NCBI GenBank assembly: GCA_965199245.1
Contig: CBDAQP010000002.1
Location: 186,001-250,000, forward strand
Reading direction: 5' to 3'
Source of the DNA: Carbonatibacter sp965199245
GTDB taxonomy: Bacteria; Pseudomonadota; Alphaproteobacteria; Kiloniellales; Kiloniellaceae
Length of the DNA stretch: 64,000 bases
The notes beneath the pieces are model-generated. The model ran no database searches. It had not been told where the DNA came from and saw only the letters and a program-made list of their open reading frames with translations. Shown here piece after piece: positions 34,401 through 42,982 of the stretch; the first letter of the stretch is position 1; the number at the start of each line of letters is the position of its first letter. A program made the translations under genes and the position numbers.

Positions 34401-37400
34401 GGTGCGAACAATGGCCTCTCCCGCGTGACGCTCAACAATAATGTCAAGGCGGCCTTTGCGGGCAATGTTTACCTCGAAAACGGCCTGACATTCGGCAACG
34501 GGTCACAGGTCACGTTCAACGGGACAGACTCCCAAACGATTGCGGGCGATCTGACGAGCGCGGCGGGGGGCAACTATGGCACAATCATCATTGCCAACAC
34601 CCACGCGGACGGTGTGAGCTTCAAGGGGAGCCTGGGGGCGAGCGGTGCGAACAATGGCCTCTCCCGCGTGACGCTGAACAATAATGTCAAGGCGGCTTTT
34701 GCGGGTAATGTTTACCTCGGGAACGGCCTGACATTCGGCAACGGGTCACAGGTCACGTTCAACGGGACAGGTTCCCAAACGGTGGCTGGCAATATCACAA
34801 GTGCATCGGGGGGCAACTATGGGACAATCACCATCGACAACGATGACGGCGTGACCTTCAAGGGTGCATTGGGTGCAAGTGGTACGAACAACGGGTTGAA
34901 CAGCCTGACCCTGAACGATGACTCCGAGGCGACCTTTGAGGGTCATGTTTATCTGGCGAATGGCCTGACCCTGGGCAATAGCACCATCACCTTTCGCAGG
35001 TCTGGCAACCAGACCGTTCAGGCGGATATTACCAACAGCACGGGCAAGCGGGGGTCTGTTGTTGTGAATAACAGCGGCACGACGAATAATAATATTGTGA
35101 CCTTTGAGGGTGCTGTGGGCGCGTCGGGCAACGATCTTGCCGGACTCTCGGTGAGAAATGGTGTGGCGCGGTTTAAGGGTGATGTTTTTGCAGGGGCTCT
35201 TTTGGTCGAATCAACCGATGGCGCAGAGTTCAGGGGCAATGTGACCACAGGCGCACTCGGGATATCCTTTGCCGGGAACGATGCGGCCAAAATCACCCTG
35301 AACGGCACGGCGAACCAGACTGTGACGGGGGACATCACCACGGATTCCGACGGGCGTGGTCTCCTGGTTGTGAACAACGCCCACGCGACGACCAACAAAG
35401 TCACCTTTGGCGGGTCAGTCGGTGCCGATGGGACAGCTCTCAAGCAGATCACACTGAGCGCTGGCCGGACGACCTTTCACAGTGGTGTTTATGCCGATAC
35501 GATCAATATCACCACAACCGACGCGACAGTTTTCAAGGGCGATGTCAAGGCAGAGACAAGGTTCCGGCTTGGCAACGGAAGTTCTGTCACCTTTAACGGC
35601 ACGACCGGACAAACGGTGACGGGCGATATCACGCGCGCGGCGGGGGGCGATTATGGCACAATCATCGTTGCCAACACCCACGCGGACGGCGTGACCTTTG
35701 CGGGCCAGCTGGGCGCAAGTGGTCAAAAGTTGAACCGCGTGACCCTGAACGATGACTCCAACGCGACCTTTGCAGGCAGTGTTTATCTGGCAAATGGCCT
35801 GAAGCTGGGCGATGATGCCACAATCACCTTTGGCGGGTCTGGCAACCAGACCATCAAGGCGGTCATCAGCAACAGCACGGGCAAGCGGGGATCTGTCGTT
35901 GTGAATAACAGCGGCACGACGAACAGGACGGTGAGCTTTGAGGATGCCGTTGGCGCGCCGGGGAACGGTAACGATCTTGCACGACTCACACTGGACAACG
36001 GCCAGACGGTTTTTGCTGGTGCTGTTTATGCCGGAACGATTGACGTCAATGCCGACAGCGACGGGACGACCTTCAACAGCTCTGTGACCACGCGCGCGGG
36101 CCTGACGCTGGCGGGTGCGGCGACCTTCAAGGGGTCTGTCACCACCGGGGCCAACGGTCTGGTCTTTGATGGGGCGGGGGGGGCTGCGACCTTTGCCGGG
36201 ACGGGGGCACAGACCATCACCCCTGCGATCACGACGGATGCCAATAATCAGGGGGCGATCACCATTGCCAACAGAGCCGGTGTGACCTTTGAGGGGAACC
36301 TGGGTGCGACCACTGCCAGACTGGCCCGTCTGACCCTGCACACCGACACCAAAGCAACGCTTGAACAGTCCGGTTATTTTGCCGGTAATGTCACAATCGG
36401 CAACAGAGCGACCCTGATTGTCGGTGATGCCAGCGGGGTCACCGGCACCAATGGACGCGGGACAGGGGCGACGGACGCGCAAACGATCACGGGCGACATT
36501 GTTGCGGGCGATGACGGACAGGGCAATCTGGAGATCAGGAACCGCTCAAGCCATGCCACGGGTCGCAAGGTGTCCTTTACGGGGTCAATCGGTACCGCAG
36601 AGGATGCCCTGAACAGGATCACGGTTGCCGATGGGGAAACGACCTTTAACGGTGATGTTTATGCGGGCAACCTGAACATCACCGCAAGCGATGCGACAAC
36701 CTTCAAGGGCAATGTCAAAGCCGGAACGCAGTTCGAGCTTGGCGACGGAAGCTCTGTCACCTTTGGCGGGACTGCCGGACAGACGATCACGGGCGATATC
36801 ACAGGCGCATCGGGTGGCGATTATGGCGCGATCATCATTGCCAACACCGACGGCGTGACCTTTGAGGGTGCATTGGGCGCAAGTGGTGGGAACAACGGGT
36901 TGCGTAGCCTGACTGTGAACGAGGATGCCAAAGTGACCTTTAACCGGCCTGTTTATCTGTCGGGTGATCTGACAGCGCACAGGAACAGTACCCTCACCCT
37001 GGGGCCTGCCTTTGGCCAGCGGGAGGGGGATGCGGCAGATCAAGCGTTTATAACGGTGGGGGGTGATTTTAATCTCGGCACTGCGGATGCGGACAACAGT
37101 GTCAGGATTGCCTTTGACTCCTCCTTTACCGAGGGAGAGCAGAAACTGATCAACAAGGACTTGCGTGCAGTCATCGACAGCGGCAAGCTGATCCTTGTGG
37201 AGAGTAATGTTTTAAAATACGAGCTTGCGACGGATGACGGGGGGAGCGTTATTGCGTGGGCCAAGGGCTTCAAGTCAGCAGGCGAGGTGTCGTCGAAGCT
37301 GGGCGTGTCGCCCTCTGAAGCCTCTGTGCTTTTGGCGGCCTCGTCCCTTGCGAAGGATTTACCTGCGAACGACCCTGTGAAGAAGATTCTCGAGGAGGCG

Positions 37401-38429
37401 ACCCGGGCGGGGAATGAGGCGAAAGGCAAGCGGCTTGCGGCCCAGCTCACGCCGCAGATGACCGCGCTGGGCGGGGTGAGGAGGGCGGTGGTCTCGACGG
37501 GGACACAGGTGGCGGGTGTGGTTGGCGAACGCCTGTCTGTGCAGCGCGGGGGAGACAGCCAGAGCGGATTTGTCCAGAGTGGATTTGCGACCGGGGGCGA
37601 GGGGCTGGACAGGGCCTTCTGGCTCAAGCCGTTTGGCAGTCGGGGCAAACAGGCGAAGGACAAAAAACAGAGGATTGACGGTTATGACACCTCTGCACGG
37701 GGCCTTGCGGTGGGTGTGGATGCGCCTGTGGGGGAACGGGGTCGTGTGGGGACGGCTCTGGCCTATAGCACCAGCCGGATGACGGGCAAGGGTGTTGGCG
37801 AGGACAAGACGGATGTCAGGAGCTGGCAGGTCTCGATTTATGGGGATTACAGCACGGGGCGTTATTATGTGGACGGTCAGGTGGGCGTTGGGCGCAATGA
37901 TGTGAGCACGACCTCGCGTGTGGCGGGTTTGAGGCGCAAGTCGGCTTATGACACGACCAGCCTGACGGCCTCTGTGGGGGGTGGTGTGCCGCTGAGGCTT
38001 GATGCGAGCACGACGCTGACCCCGACGGCGGGTCTGTCGTGGACGCGGGTGGGATCGGCGAAATATACCACGACGGGGGCGTTGAGCCTGAACCAGAAGA
38101 TCACAGTGGGGTCGATTGATGCGGTTGTGGGGACGCTGGGCACCCGCCTACACAAAGAGATCACCCGGGGGAATGGCACCCTTGTTCCCGTGGTGCGTGT
38201 GGGGCTGTCCTATGACTTTGCGGGGGATCAAACGACGGCGCGCGGCCGGTTCACCGGCGGAGGCAGCCGCTTTACGGTCAAGGGGGCGAAGGTCAGGAAG
38301 CTGTCAGGCACCGCAGGGGTGGGCCTGAGCTATAATGCCCCGCGCTGGTCAATCGGGGCGGACTATGACCTGATACCAATTTTCAGAAGATTTGACTTAT
38401 TTGTCCTGGCGTTTGTTGTCATTGTGTGA
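31413..38429 (+). CDS. giant autotransporter, C-terminus replaced by IS630 sequence
   Basis: From ATG 31413 the product is about 2,338 residues. A signal peptide ends near residue 29 (VLAASVGSGAFA). A passenger of about 2,000 residues follows, rich in Gly, Asn, Thr and Asp and built of beta-helix-like repeats with motifs such as VTFNGTDSQTIAGD and ANGLTLGNSTITF. The barrel domain begins near residue 2,064 (FWLKPFGSRGKQAKDKKQ) and shows alternating strands up to WSIGADYDL. There the frame enters an IS630 element and ends with 15 foreign residues. The normal final strand, ending in Phe, lies beyond the element at 39509-39569. The missing last strand should block outer-membrane insertion. ATG 31413 is preferred over TTG 31380 because AGGGTAGG lies just upstream. 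Confidence 0.88.
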   Translation: MCRFSSKSSLLAGVSAVVLAASVGSGAFAQTAVDYTKVGETSALRINFDIWADGTARTNTSSTNMANAKAGDNLTIGGGTVAVNHTTRRPDIGILKSGSGRPVGNEAVPFRRLVVGGGSGSSSDVSLRVGEIIKTPGSEAIWVEVGSNGSASSSIDVTRDAHIRKSDLDMTSATGAGKFAKALFNGDLVVDQTTALKSGNNTANPVNVFLELKGDATFGGNVTLDDQGANGRAYITISGDDDQTIGRLNNGTAQITAAADGEGTIQVLNGVNNAAPHKATFDIEIGHDAATDANDKRLKQLTVGQRNKGGHAIFNRAVHVDNIDVLAGENNGNSNNVEHAMAEFRGDVSGDTIMLRDGEGNGSISRAQAVFNAMNGDITIDAGIVGYQVSEGRVTIIGGRSGNRQHKVTFNKEIGAGGDSLSGILVGRDGSAGVAVFKEDTSAGFIKIGGGATAGAASHMTIEKSLRRQGSIDIGNNATLTIGGAGRSATVNDTGQAIRGWIEAGGDGQGTLIVDNRGNGTTNANNNTVTFSSSVGLDGEALRQITLSDGRTTFSSGVYARSITIDTGDATTFKGDVKVGTGIQLGRTSGFVTFGGAADQRILGTGTAKITTAADGEGTIQVLNGVNNAAPNKATFDIEIGATDKRLGQLTVGDTSNGGHAIFNRGVHVDNIDVIGGNHTNERTTVEFRGDVSGETIALKDGFHRTSPSAGTVVNARAIFNASASDITVGNKITGGRSDGGSRGGGLTIIGGRSGDPARRNTVTFNGEIGAGRDRIGRIFVGNNESAGVAVFKKDINAGSIEIRGGATADAASHVTIEQSTAYESGFITIGNNATLTIGGVGRLATVNDGGQTIRGFISAGSDGQGTLIVDNRGDGTTNVNNNKVTFTQRVGYDGTALEQIILGDGRTTFNKGVYADRITITTSDATVFKGDVKAETGFRLGNGSSVTFGDAAGADAAGQTITGNITSAAGGDYGAIIIANSHADGVTFKGSLGASGANNGLSRVTLNNNVKAAFAGNVYLENGLTFGNGSQVTFNGTDSQTIAGDLTSAAGGNYGTIIIANTHADGVSFKGSLGASGANNGLSRVTLNNNVKAAFAGNVYLGNGLTFGNGSQVTFNGTGSQTVAGNITSASGGNYGTITIDNDDGVTFKGALGASGTNNGLNSLTLNDDSEATFEGHVYLANGLTLGNSTITFRRSGNQTVQADITNSTGKRGSVVVNNSGTTNNNIVTFEGAVGASGNDLAGLSVRNGVARFKGDVFAGALLVESTDGAEFRGNVTTGALGISFAGNDAAKITLNGTANQTVTGDITTDSDGRGLLVVNNAHATTNKVTFGGSVGADGTALKQITLSAGRTTFHSGVYADTINITTTDATVFKGDVKAETRFRLGNGSSVTFNGTTGQTVTGDITRAAGGDYGTIIVANTHADGVTFAGQLGASGQKLNRVTLNDDSNATFAGSVYLANGLKLGDDATITFGGSGNQTIKAVISNSTGKRGSVVVNNSGTTNRTVSFEDAVGAPGNGNDLARLTLDNGQTVFAGAVYAGTIDVNADSDGTTFNSSVTTRAGLTLAGAATFKGSVTTGANGLVFDGAGGAATFAGTGAQTITPAITTDANNQGAITIANRAGVTFEGNLGATTARLARLTLHTDTKATLEQSGYFAGNVTIGNRATLIVGDASGVTGTNGRGTGATDAQTITGDIVAGDDGQGNLEIRNRSSHATGRKVSFTGSIGTAEDALNRITVADGETTFNGDVYAGNLNITASDATTFKGNVKAGTQFELGDGSSVTFGGTAGQTITGDITGASGGDYGAIIIANTDGVTFEGALGASGGNNGLRSLTVNEDAKVTFNRPVYLSGDLTAHRNSTLTLGPAFGQREGDAADQAFITVGGDFNLGTADADNSVRIAFDSSFTEGEQKLINKDLRAVIDSGKLILVESNVLKYELATDDGGSVIAWAKGFKSAGEVSSKLGVSPSEASVLLAASSLAKDLPANDPVKKILEEATRAGNEAKGKRLAAQLTPQMTALGGVRRAVVSTGTQVAGVVGERLSVQRGGDSQSGFVQSGFATGGEGLDRAFWLKPFGSRGKQAKDKKQRIDGYDTSARGLAVGVDAPVGERGRVGTALAYSTSRMTGKGVGEDKTDVRSWQVSIYGDYSTGRYYVDGQVGVGRNDVSTTSRVAGLRRKSAYDTTSLTASVGGGVPLRLDASTTLTPTAGLSWTRVGSAKYTTTGALSLNQKITVGSIDAVVGTLGTRLHKEITRGNGTLVPVVRVGLSYDFAGDQTTARGRFTGGGSRFTVKGAKVRKLSGTAGVGLSYNAPRWSIGADYDLIPIFRRFDLFVLAFVVIV

Positions 38430-39506
38430 TTCTTAAGGGGACACTTTATTGGAGGTTTCCATGAGACGCGCCATTTCCTTGCGAGAAGACTTTGACAGTC
38501 GCCAGCTTCGCCGCCTTGCCCGCCAGTCAACTGAGTCCAATCAGACACGCCGCCTTTTGGCTCTGGCTGCCATTTATGATGGCGGCAGCCGCAGTGAGGC
38601 TGCTGTTGTTGGCGGTGTTGGTTTGCAAATCATTCGTGACTGGGTGTTGCGTTTCAATGCAGAAGGTCCGGCAGGCCTCGTTGATCGCAAGCCGACCGGT
38701 GCTCCACGGAAGCTGAATGCCGACCACCCCTGGCATCCCTTGTTGAACGCGGCCCATGTCCATCAGTGGACGGCGTTGGCGTCTGGAAGACCTGGTGCGC
38801 CGGGTATGGGAAGAGTACCGGATCAGTGTGAGCATCCCCACAATGAGCCGGGTGTTACGGGAAATGGGCGACAGAAAACTGACGGCACGACCGCGTCATC
38901 ATGGCCAGAACGCGCATGAGATTGACGCATTTAAAAAAACTTCCCCGCCGAAATAGCCCGCCTGCACGCCAGAATTGGTCCGGCTGTCCCGCTGGAAATC
39001 TGGTGGCAGGATGAGGCGCGTGTTGGTCAAAAAACACAGATCACCTGGCGTTGGGCCGAACGAGGCACACGGCCTGTGGCACCAAAAGACCTGCGCACAA
39101 AATCCGCCTGGATATTCGGGGCGATCTGTCCCGCCCGGGGGGGCCGCGCTTGTCCTGCCGCAGTGTGATACACGCGGGATGCAATGGCACCTGGAAGAAA
39201 TATCATCACAGGTCGAGCCCGGTTGCTGTCATCATCCTTGACAAGGCGGGCTGGCACACCACTGGCAAACTGGATATCCCGGACAATATCACCCTCTTGC
39301 CGTTGCCGCCACGTAGCCCGGCCCCGGTCGAAAATGTCTGGCAATATTTGCGGCAAAACTGGCTGTCAAACCGGATCTTTGACAATCAGGACCAGATCGT
39401 TTCCCTCTGTTGTGACGCGTGGAACAACCTCACCGAAAGACCATCGAAAATCAGGTCCATTGGATACAGAAAATGGGCCCATGGGTTCTGAATTATGAAA
39501 ATTGGT
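38375..39506 (+). mobile_element. IS630-family insertion sequence, about 1132 bp
   Basis: The ends are ACCAATTTTCA at 38375-38385 and its reverse complement at 39496-39506. If the duplication is read as AT (38373-38374 and 39507-39508), excision restores the autotransporter frame. If it is read as TA, the usual IS630 target (38374-38375 and 39506-39507), excision leaves the frame shifted by two bases. The transposase inside is broken by several short deletions. Confidence 0.82.
38461..39491 (+). pseudogene. IS630-family transposase, frameshifted
   Basis: The transposase begins at ATG 38461 after GGAGG (MRRAISLREDFDSRQLRRLA) with the N-terminal helix-turn-helix IIRDWVLRFNAEGPAGLVDR. Recognisable sequence continues as WRLEDLVRRVWEEYRISVSI, then IWWQDEARVGQKTQITWRWA, LDKAGWHTTGKLDIPDNITL and PVENVWQYLRQNWLSNRIF, ending KWAHGF. 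The frame changes near 38730, 38940, 39135 and 39225. The DDE residues (Asp of WWQDEARVG, Asp of LDKAGWH, Glu of PVENVW) are all still encoded. A short in-frame loss near 39320 is also likely. The gene is non-functional. Confidence 0.85.
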
Positions 39507-39508
39507 AT

Positions 39509-39569
39509 GAGTGCCCGCCCCGGCTACACGGGCCACAGTGCCCGCCTGAATGCCAGGGTCAAGTTCTGA
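39509..39569 (+). pseudogene. detached C-terminal strand of the autotransporter
   Basis: Joined after the CTG AT of the left flank, these bases read ATG AGT GCC and encode ARPGYTGHSARLNARVKF followed by TGA. The alternation of polar and non-polar residues and the final Phe are the standard last strand (beta-signal) of an outer-membrane barrel. This confirms that the reading frame at 38374 once continued here. Confidence 0.85.
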
Positions 39570-39598
39570 CCTACCCTGTGAACTTGACCCAGCGGCAG

Positions 39599-39624
39599 CC
39601 CCGAAAGGCAATAGCCTTTCGGGG
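39599..39624 (+). terminator. terminator of the autotransporter gene
   Basis: CCCCGAAAGGC (39599-39609) and GCCTTTCGGGG (39614-39624) form a perfect 11-bp stem with an AATA loop, followed by TTCTGTTTG. It lies 30 bases after the original stop codon at 39567-39569. Confidence 0.75.
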
Positions 39625-39756
39625 TTCTGTTTGTCCGGCGGGGTGCTGTATATTTGTGATGACCGCGCCCTGACTCTTGCATGGGCTGTCGAAAAGATTT
39701 AATTCTTTGCGCCTGTCTCCTTTTTTGCGCCTGTCTCCCCCGGGCGAAGGGTTCCC

Positions 39757-40425
39757 ATGTTTTCTGCGTTATGCAAGGCTATTGAACAGACGTTTGATCC
39801 TGTTTTTCGCAGGGTTTTTATGACATCTTTTCTGCTGTCCTGTGGCCTGTCGGTGCTTTTGCTGGCGGTTCTCTTCGGGGTCGTGATCTGGTGGCTACCG
39901 GATTGGGCTTTTGTTTGGTTGCCGGGTTGGTTGTTGGACTGGGGTGTCGGGTCGGGACTTTTTTTTGCGGGGTGCCTGTTCCTTTTTCCGGCGGTGATGG
40001 TTGCTGTTTTGTCGTTGTTCCTTGAAGACATTGCCCGCGCTGTTGAGCGCAAACACTATCCCGACCGTTCCGGGGCGCGGCGGCAACCTTTGACAGAGGC
40101 CTGCGGGAGTGCGGTGCAGTTTCTGGGGCTGACACTGGGGGTTAATTTCCTGGCAGTGCCCTTTTACGTTGTGGCTTTTTTTATCCCCGGATTGGGTTTT
40201 GTCCTCTATTACACCGTCAACGGTTATCTGTTCGGGCGCGAATATGCCATGCTGGTCTCCGGGCGGCGGGCACCATTGAAAAGGGTTTGTCCTGCCGGTG
40301 CGGTGTTTTGGACGGGTGTTCTGGGGGCTTTTTTGTTTACTCTTCCCGTACTCAATTTAATCGCGCCCCTGTGGATGACGGCTGTTATGGTGCATCGCTA
40401 TGAGGATTGGCAAAAGGCGCAGTGA
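39757..40425 (+). CDS. EI24/CysZ-like membrane protein
   Basis: The 222-residue inner-membrane protein has four to five hydrophobic segments and the EI24-domain pattern. DIARAVERKHYPDRSGARRQ is the cytoplasmic loop, then LNFLAVPFYVVAFFIPG-like helix, NGYLFGREY and the end WMTAVMVHRYEDW. CysZ in this family is linked to sulfate uptake, but alphaproteobacterial members are not well characterised, so sulfate transport is not claimed. The stop overlaps the start of the lipoprotein gene (TGATG). Confidence 0.85.
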   Translation: MFSALCKAIEQTFDPVFRRVFMTSFLLSCGLSVLLLAVLFGVVIWWLPDWAFVWLPGWLLDWGVGSGLFFAGCLFLFPAVMVAVLSLFLEDIARAVERKHYPDRSGARRQPLTEACGSAVQFLGLTLGVNFLAVPFYVVAFFIPGLGFVLYYTVNGYLFGREYAMLVSGRRAPLKRVCPAGAVFWTGVLGAFLFTLPVLNLIAPLWMTAVMVHRYEDWQKAQ

Positions 40426-40889
40426 TGGTATTCTTTGGTCTATGTCCGGTGCGTGTGGCGCGTTGTGCGGTTGTTTTGGGGGCTGTGTTTCTCTCGGCCT
40501 GCGGGTTCCGGTCAGAGAGGACACTCCCTGCGCCACAACAGCCCGATCTTATTATGCACTCCCGGGTTTTTTCTCCCCGGCCTTTGCCGCCCCGGCCCGT
40601 GAGTCCTACGCTTCCCCCTGCGCCCCCCGCGCCTGAATTTGATCTGAACCCGCAAAGCTATCAAGGGCGTAGTCCGCAGGAGATCACGCAAATTTTTGGT
40701 TCAGCTGTTTTTGAACGTGCAGAACCGCCAGGATTGCTCATGCAGTTTCATGCCGGGCATTGTATTCTTGATATTGTTTTTTACGATGGGGTGTCAAGAT
40801 ACCTCGAGGCGCGCGATCGGATGGCCAAACAGGTCAGTCTGGACACTTGTCTCGAGGCTCTATTGCAGGCGCAGTCGGGCAAAAAATGA
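40425..40889 (+). CDS. small proline-rich lipoprotein
   Basis: The 154-residue product has a signal sequence ending in a lipobox (VFLSACG, Cys at about residue 26), so it should be lipid-anchored. A Pro-rich linker (about residues 50-75) leads to a small domain with YQGRSPQEITQIFGSAVFER and LLMQFHAGHCILDIVFYDG. That pattern resembles small alphaproteobacterial lipoproteins with a SmpA/BamE-like fold, but I do not assign a family. It is coupled by overlap to the EI24 gene. Confidence 0.72.
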   Translation: MVFFGLCPVRVARCAVVLGAVFLSACGFRSERTLPAPQQPDLIMHSRVFSPRPLPPRPVSPTLPPAPPAPEFDLNPQSYQGRSPQEITQIFGSAVFERAEPPGLLMQFHAGHCILDIVFYDGVSRYLEARDRMAKQVSLDTCLEALLQAQSGKK

Positions 40890-40945
40890 GTCTCCTGCAC
40901 GTCAAAATGAATTTTTTGCAATCGGGTTAAACCGCATCCTTCGGG

Positions 40946-41965
40946 TTAAATGGTCTTGAGTGGTTCGGCAACCTGTTCCGCGTAGTGGCAGGCGGTTTTG
41001 TGACCGTCGCCAAAATCGCGCAGATCCGGTTCTTCGATTCGACATCGCTGTGTTGCCATGGGGCAGCGCGTGTTGAAACGGCATCCGTCCGGCAGGTTTG
41101 CCGGATCGGGAATGTCACCCGCGAGGCGTTCGGGGGTGAAGGTCGCATCGGGATCCGGGCGGGGGATGGCAGACAGCAGAGCGCGGGTGTAAGGGTGACG
41201 CGGACGGTGGAAAATCTGTTCCGTTGGGCCAATTTCGACAATTTTCCCCACATACATGACCGCAACGCGGTTTGAAATTTGGGCGACAACAGACAGGTCA
41301 TGGGCGATGAACAGGAAAGTCGTCCCCAGTTTGTCCTGAAGATTCTGGAGCAGGTTGAGGATTTCCGCCTGAATCGAAACATCAAGTGCGGCGACCGATT
41401 CATCACAGACGACAAATTGCGGTCGCCCGACCAGGGCTCTGGCAATGCAGATTCGTTGACGTTGCCCACCGGAAAAGGCATGGGGAAAGCGGCGCAGGTG
41501 TTCGAGGTTCAGCTTGCACAGTCCGGCGATGTCCCTCACCCTGTCATCGATCTGGTCTTTGCCGAGTTTTTCGATATTGTTGGCTTCCAGGGGTTCGGCG
41601 ATGAGGTCGCGAACGGTCATGCGCGGGTTTAATGATGCGTAGGGATCCTGGAAAATCATTTGCATTTGCCGCCGAAAATGGCGCAATTTCTTCCCCTCTA
41701 ATTGCATCAGATCGACTGATCCCTCTGTACTGTGGAACAGGGCCGCGCCCCCTGTGGGTTGATAGGCGCGCAATAAAGCCCGTCCGACTGTTGTTTTGCC
41801 TGACCCCGACTCCCCGACCAGTCCGAGGGTTTCTCCGCGCTGGATATCAAAGGAAACGGCATCAACGGCCTTGATGAAAAGCCGGCTATCGTTAAACAGG
41901 CTTTTTTTGCCGATGGGGAAGTAAACCTGAAGGTCGGTGACCTCAACGAGTGTTTGCGCGGGCAT
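40946..41965 (-). CDS. oligopeptide-type ABC transporter ATPase, OppF/DppF type
   Basis: The 339-residue ATPase has Walker A GESGSGKTTVG, signature FSGGQRQRICIARAL and Walker B FVVCDESVAALDVS. The C-terminal Cys motif (GCRFNTRCPMATQRC) is the oligopeptide/dipeptide-specific extension. It is the last gene of a six-gene minus-strand operon that starts at 48875. Confidence 0.95.
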   Translation of the reverse strand: MPAQTLVEVTDLQVYFPIGKKSLFNDSRLFIKAVDAVSFDIQRGETLGLVGESGSGKTTVGRALLRAYQPTGGAALFHSTEGSVDLMQLEGKKLRHFRRQMQMIFQDPYASLNPRMTVRDLIAEPLEANNIEKLGKDQIDDRVRDIAGLCKLNLEHLRRFPHAFSGGQRQRICIARALVGRPQFVVCDESVAALDVSIQAEILNLLQNLQDKLGTTFLFIAHDLSVVAQISNRVAVMYVGKIVEIGPTEQIFHRPRHPYTRALLSAIPRPDPDATFTPERLAGDIPDPANLPDGCRFNTRCPMATQRCRIEEPDLRDFGDGHKTACHYAEQVAEPLKTI

Positions 41966-41977
41966 GACGCAATGTCC

Positions 41978-42970
41978 TTACGGCGTCATGAGATGACAGC
42001 TGACCTTATGTCCGGCTGTGATCTCTGTGGGGGGGGGCGTAATGTGGTCGCACAGCCCGGCGATGGCCTGGGCGCAGCGTGTGTGAAAGGGACAGCCCGT
42101 CGGGCGTTCCAGTGGCCCGGGAATATCTCCTCCGATGGGGGAGAGCCTTTTTTTGAGCCGGTTGACGGCGGGCAAGGCGTTCAGCAAGCCTTTGGTGTAG
42201 GGGTGTTGCGGATTTTTAAGAACACTGCGGGTCTGGCCCGCCTCGACAACCCGGCCCAGGTACATGACCGCAATATCATGGGCGACCTGAGAGACAACAC
42301 CCAGATCATGAGTGATAAAGAGGATCGACATATCCAATTCTGATTGGAGTGTGCGCATGAGGTCGAGAACCTGTGCCTGAATGGTGACATCCAATGCTGT
42401 TGTGGGTTCGTCAGCAATCAGCACACGCGGATTGGTGGACAGGGCCAGTGCAATCATTGCACGTTGACGCATTCCCCCGGACAGTTCCCCCGGATATTGG
42501 TCAATACGCTGTTCCGGGCTGGACATTCCGACCTTGCGCAGCATCTCGATCGCATCAGTGCGGGCGGCTTTTTTTGTGGTTGTGCGGTGGAGGCGGATGG
42601 CTTCGATCATCTGGTTGCCGATGGTATAGACCGGGGAAAAGGCGGCCATGGGTTCTTGAAAAATCATGCCAATTTCACCACCGCGAATTTTCCGGATGTC
42701 TTTCGCACCCATTGTCAAGAGGTCACTTTGCGTGCCATCGCGCCGATTCAGGACGATGTGCGATTGGGGGCCAATGCGGACATTTTTGGCGTTGAGTTGA
42801 ACGGCACAGCGGGTTGAGACCGATTTCCCTGACCCGGACTCCCCCACCAGCCCCAGCGTTCGCCCGCGTCCGAGTGTGAAAGAGACCTGATCCAGGACCT
42901 TGACCAGACCTTCGTCTGTTTGAAAAGACACATCCAGATTTTCAAAGGCGAGGATATGAGGCACTGTCAT
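41978..42970 (-). CDS. oligopeptide-type ABC transporter ATPase, OppD/DppD type
   Basis: The 330-residue ATPase has Walker A GESGSGKSVST, signature LSGGMRQRAMIALAL and Walker B VLIADEPTTALDVT. The C-terminal Cys motif (GCPFHTRCAQAIAGLC) follows. It pairs with the OppF-type ATPase 12 bases downstream. Confidence 0.95.
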   Translation of the reverse strand: MTVPHILAFENLDVSFQTDEGLVKVLDQVSFTLGRGRTLGLVGESGSGKSVSTRCAVQLNAKNVRIGPQSHIVLNRRDGTQSDLLTMGAKDIRKIRGGEIGMIFQEPMAAFSPVYTIGNQMIEAIRLHRTTTKKAARTDAIEMLRKVGMSSPEQRIDQYPGELSGGMRQRAMIALALSTNPRVLIADEPTTALDVTIQAQVLDLMRTLQSELDMSILFITHDLGVVSQVAHDIAVMYLGRVVEAGQTRSVLKNPQHPYTKGLLNALPAVNRLKKRLSPIGGDIPGPLERPTGCPFHTRCAQAIAGLCDHITPPPTEITAGHKVSCHLMTP

Positions 42971-42982
42971 CCGGTGTCCCCT

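Noticed and set aside
31908..36482. Long minus-strand frames (330 and 355 codons) opposite the autotransporter
   Set aside because: They are shadows of the biased codon use and repeats in the passenger, rich in Arg, His and Ala, with no recognisable domains or ribosome sites.
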